Assembly (NCBI GenBank): GCA_030643145.1 | Contig: DAOWMJ010000055.1 | Span: 1 to 10,186 of the forward strand | Length of the DNA stretch: 10,186 nucleotides | Direction of reading: 5' to 3' | DNA from: Candidatus Latescibacterota bacterium | GTDB lineage: Bacteria; Krumholzibacteriota; Krumholzibacteriia; Krumholzibacteriales; WJIX01 | Shown here: positions 8,501 through 10,186 of the stretch, piece by piece | Numbering within the stretch: position 1 is the first letter of the stretch | Layout: each line of letters opens with the position of its first letter | Translations under genes and position numbers: made by a program | The notes under the pieces: model-generated | What the model saw: the letters and a program-made list of their open reading frames with translations, nothing else | Told to the model about the DNA's origin: nothing | Database searches by the model: none

Positions 8501-8800
8501 CACCCCGCTGAAGCCTGGGAGAATATGACGGATAATCTGATTATATATCCGAATCCCTCCAGTGGCAAGAGGGTTGGGTTTCACTTCTTTGCTCCTTCGG
8601 GGGCAGAAGCCAGATTGCAGGTTTTTAATATTGTAGGTGAAATTGTTCTGGAAAGAATCAAGGAATGTACAGGAGGAGAAGAACATGAATTCTCCGTCTC
8701 GATGTCTGACAAAACGGCAGGGATATATATCGGCAGGATTGTTATTACAGCTGATGGCAAAAGTTCCGATATAGCTAAAAAATTTGCTATAGTTAAATAG
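5600..8800 (+). CDS. Secreted M6-family metalloprotease with beta-propeller and T9SS type A sorting domain
   Basis: This 1066-residue protein is a candidate T9SS substrate. A signal peptide covers about 1-25. The catalytic region holds the zinc motif HEFGHQLGLPD at residues 286-296, with His286, Glu287 and His290 and with Asp296 in the third-ligand position. A Met-turn-like WDNMDSGG starts at Trp310 (Met313). The M6 hallmarks YFLIENR and LLIWHIDE (His453, Asp455) follow. These are features of immune inhibitor A-like peptidases. Residues from about 560 to 970 look like a beta-propeller, with recurring D-x-G-x-IY and GWP turns and an FG-GAP-like calcium loop DINGDAFLD at 800-808. The last 84 residues start with YPNP (983-986), contain VFNIVGE and AGIYIGRI, and end KKFAIVK, as in T9SS type A C-terminal domains. 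The protein sits 28 bases after porV, so it is likely co-transcribed with the shuttle that would export it. Its physiological substrate is unknown. Confidence 0.92.
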   Translation: MSRILCKKLFALLFVLIFFPNSLLGNDPDGVSVPVLKKIDSQTYIITKRIQGVQTPEVGRRRKFNFDTPSGRGFSRERQLRPLLGSADPVEGTWHVAVIRIGFLSDRDYGLSSISTGGEFQLQPDSTVIIDPPPHNRAYFNAHMEGLKNYYSFQSCGKVDITWEIFPAEENSSYKLSDIADYGPGEYGGWTLEMLVNFLRKAVEEADADVNFAEFDAIVLVHAGAGLQSDVNNDTPNDIPSFFASLGSDDRIMVDGGATVVAECSVVPETDVQDGYNGGIAAVLAHEFGHQLGLPDLYNTLTGGPSIGVWDNMDSGGQMSAYIEDEDGQWDVITGAIPGGLCAWSRYFLGWADVDTVETFNDLISLRAVENCPAEIIRVDISNDEYFLIENRCGEINGLPSGFVIDSLTSVIIGVGDDLGPGGWELTNGYDILLPTDSEYISTDAGPGLLIWHIDERLIAERWNENIINTGDVFGVRLMEANGFFDLGDPSSWYGIGWYDDAYYEGNNTLFSDPFAWSNLNVPSGVRVENVSKRDTLMTFGAGARSLRASSAIAADTKLPHACMVSLGEPLGAIVVDILGRGWLAGEAVSLFSLGSAPVTPIAFADSFSNGEDAVIIADQSGAVHAFSTQSWNEFAGWPVVMDGISAHPIVLEREEGVFIAVADTSGDIYIYNNSGEVSYSVELPDGERNIANIAASCDQNSYANELIYLGGDNISGSDATLWWWDFELDSVDSLSLSLSVGFLKGDAALLAGNILPDTEEIEVYIAQMSRGQIMLCSKRGIVFQRQIDKSIKSIPALADINGDAFLDIIYTDGDAIYVAGPSGGNLMGWPRQINDMHITALKEKIISSVSVAAVSNETYVIAVTGNGLLYTLDHRGEFADGQYPIRIATSIVQPVELTAGDDSEGLIAYVDILENGEGDYYSKRPEETAIEWRVGPFTIDDIPGSWSALFGNRRRTSFAHLPESWDHPAEAWENMTDNLIIYPNPSSGKRVGFHFFAPSGAEARLQVFNIVGEIVLERIKECTGGEEHEFSVSMSDKTAGIYIGRIVITADGKSSDIAKKFAIVK

Positions 8801-8804
8801 CTGC

Positions 8805-8810
8805 AGGGAG
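8805..8810 (+). promoter_or_regulatory. Shine-Dalgarno site for the GTG start at 8819
   Basis: AGGGAG lies 8 bases before the GTG at 8819, in the 18-base gap after the protease stop. It supports GTG as the start because a signal peptide begins immediately after it. Confidence 0.6.
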
Positions 8811-8818
8811 AAAATAAA

Positions 8819-9829
8819 GTGAGAGGTAAAATAAAAATTCTGCTATTATTTTCAGCGCTGTTACTTGTTTTAAATTCCGCTTCTGAAGTAAATGCGGGTT
8901 GTTCCGATTATGCAGGGAGCATTTCCTCCAGGTTGACTCTGAATTATGGAGGTATGAAGAGTAGGGTTGGCGAGGATATTGCCGCAGTTTCTCTTTTTAA
9001 TTCAGAGGATGGCCCCCTTGATTTTAAGGCACTCAAAAGGGCGGAAACACTCAGGCTTCATGGAGAGCGTTTGGAGAATCCGGCACTTTCCGTGGGAGAA
9101 ATGATTATGAAAGACTCCTTTTCCGCAGGTACTTTATCCGCGGGGAAGAAAAAAAGAATTGTTGTTTCAATGGTTGCCTCCGCTCTTCTTCCCGGCCTCG
9201 GGGAAATGTATCTATATTTTGATTCCGGCTCGAAGGATATGTCAATTCTCGCGCGCGCTATAGGGTTTATTGCCCTTGAGGGCTATCTATGGTACGGATA
9301 TGATTCGAATCATGATAAAGGTAAGGATTTCAAACGGCAGTACGAGGAGTATGGCGATGCCCACTGGAGTGAGGAGGATTTTCTTAGAGATCATCCGTAT
9401 TGTGAGGGTGTTGGCGGGTGTATAAGCTGGGAAGAATACAATGAGAGTGCGAAGGAAAACGAATGGTATTTCTTTTATATGGCCAGGGAGGTGGACCGCG
9501 AGGAGTACTACGAAAATATGGGAAAGTATGACGCTTTTCTCTATGGCTGGGATGACTGGAACGGCGAGTATGCTCATGATGGTGGAAACCCAAATTACTG
9601 GACGCCTCACAGGACACATTTCGTATCTTTAAGGGATGAGAGTAACAAGTATCTTCTAAGGGCCGATCATCATCTTATGGGTTTAATAGCCAGCCGGATA
9701 GTCTCGATGGTCCACGCGGGCTGGCTCGCCAACAGAGACGGAAGCGGGCGGGGAAGCTCCGAGGGTTGGTCGTTTGAATTAAAGAATAGCGCTGTACGTT
9801 CCAGGTTCAGCTTGAATTATAGGTTTTAG
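8819..9829 (+). CDS. Exported protein of unknown function with LLPGLG motif (DUF5683-like)
   Basis: This 336-residue protein starts at GTG and has a signal peptide, with likely cleavage after Ala26 (VNA-GC). Cys28 follows an imperfect lipobox (NAGC), so a lipoprotein is possible but less likely. Residues 112-137 form a hydrophobic segment after KKKR and contain LLPGLG at 123-128. A second hydrophobic stretch lies near 143-160 and a third near 283-304. The motif and paired helices resemble DUF5683-type proteins of the FCB group, whose function is not established. Between the second and third segments is an acidic stretch rich in Tyr and Trp (about 161-282) with Cys195 and Cys201. The C-terminus ends in RFSLNYRF, like a barrel's last strand. 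A close copy of its core, SRLTLNY, sits at 37-43 near the mature N-terminus. The neighbours suggest a surface or secretion role. The next gene appears to be a paralogue. Confidence 0.82.
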   Translation: MRGKIKILLLFSALLLVLNSASEVNAGCSDYAGSISSRLTLNYGGMKSRVGEDIAAVSLFNSEDGPLDFKALKRAETLRLHGERLENPALSVGEMIMKDSFSAGTLSAGKKKRIVVSMVASALLPGLGEMYLYFDSGSKDMSILARAIGFIALEGYLWYGYDSNHDKGKDFKRQYEEYGDAHWSEEDFLRDHPYCEGVGGCISWEEYNESAKENEWYFFYMAREVDREEYYENMGKYDAFLYGWDDWNGEYAHDGGNPNYWTPHRTHFVSLRDESNKYLLRADHHLMGLIASRIVSMVHAGWLANRDGSGRGSSEGWSFELKNSAVRSRFSLNYRF

Positions 9830-9836
9830 GGGGTGA
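9828..9836 (+). promoter_or_regulatory. Shine-Dalgarno site for the TTG start at 9841
   Basis: AGGGGGTGA overlaps the stop codon of the preceding gene and ends 4 bases before the TTG at 9841. Together with the signal peptide that follows, it supports the non-ATG start and translational linkage of the two genes. Confidence 0.6.
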
Positions 9837-9840
9837 CGGT

Positions 9841-10186
9841 TTGCGCAGGAATTTGATATTTCTTCTTTTGTTCCTTTTTCCCGTTCAACTGCTCGCGGGT
9901 TCGATTACTCTCGGTGGACTGGAAAAGAATATAGATTGTGACAAAAATAACCAGAGGGACGCGGGCTTATTCGATAGTTCAGAGGGTGATTTCCGACTTT
10001 CGCCGGATATGAAGCCAGGTTTATTTGATGGTGGTATTTTCTACGGCCCCGCCGCGGGTTATTCCGCTAAGCTTGTAAGAGAGCAGGGTGGGAAGGGTCC
10101 GACAAATAAGAACAACTATGGCCGCGTTCAGGACTATTCGCCGGCCGGTGTAATCGCACGAAGCTTCCTGCTTCCCGGGTTGGGAC
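9841..10186 (+). CDS. 5' part of a second exported LLPGLG protein (truncated by window edge)
   Basis: An open frame of 115 codons runs from TTG at 9841 to the window edge without a stop. It begins with a signal peptide (RRNLIFLLLFLFP, probable cleavage after Ala19 in LLAG). A Gly- and Asp-rich region with no recognised domain follows, including a short mineral-loop-like string DCDKNNQRD at 32-40. The last visible residues are ARSFLLPGLG, with LLPGLG at 110-115. The preceding gene has the same motif at 123-128, after a leader of similar length. The shared layout suggests the two are diverged paralogues, although the leaders share little else by eye. The function is unknown. Confidence 0.78.
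   Translation, partial: MRRNLIFLLLFLFPVQLLAGSITLGGLEKNIDCDKNNQRDAGLFDSSEGDFRLSPDMKPGLFDGGIFYGPAAGYSAKLVREQGGKGPTNKNNYGRVQDYSPAGVIARSFLLPGLG

Noticed and set aside
8291..8686. 131-codon open frame on the - strand.
   Set aside because: It is antisense to the protease propeller end and sorting domain, whose protein-level motifs show that the + strand is the coding one.
8891..8904. Lipobox for a lipoprotein at Cys28 of the 8819-9829 protein.
   Set aside because: The preceding residues are NAG, with Asn where a Leu/Val/Ile is expected, and a normal signal peptidase I site (VNA) fits better. It is mentioned only as an alternative.

Overview
The window reads as a secretion and cell-surface locus of a Gram-negative bacterium, probably from a non-Bacteroidota branch of the FCB superphylum (a Zixibacteria-, Krumholzibacteria-, Fermentibacteria- or KSB1-like candidate phylum). 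Two observations support this. The central gene pair closely matches the PorU and PorV parts of the type IX secretion system (T9SS). Almost every gene also has a clear Shine-Dalgarno site and four of the six visible starts are TTG or GTG, whereas typical Bacteroidota make little use of Shine-Dalgarno sites. The phylum itself is inferred, not shown.

All genes lie on the + strand and are tightly packed. In order they are: the last codons of an upstream gene (1-37); a small polytopic membrane protein with His/Asp motifs (34-441); a 1314-residue PorU-like C25 cysteine peptidase whose ATG overlaps the previous stop (438-4382); a 116-base gap with a possible promoter; a PorV-family outer-membrane barrel (4499-5572); a secreted M6-family metalloprotease with a beta-propeller and a T9SS-type C-terminal sorting domain (5600-8800); a secreted or membrane protein of unknown function with an LLPGLG motif (8819-9829); and the first 115 codons of a second LLPGLG protein that runs off the window (9841 to end). 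From 4499 onward the gaps are only 11 to 27 bases, so these genes are probably one transcript.

The likely biology is as follows. T9SS substrates cross the outer membrane carrying a C-terminal domain. PorV binds that domain and delivers the substrate to PorU, which cleaves it and attaches the substrate to the surface. This window encodes the processing enzyme, the shuttle and a metalloprotease that looks like a substrate. The two LLPGLG proteins are the least explained part and are candidates for accessory factors of this lineage's system. No RNA genes, mobile elements, CRISPR arrays or long repeats were seen.
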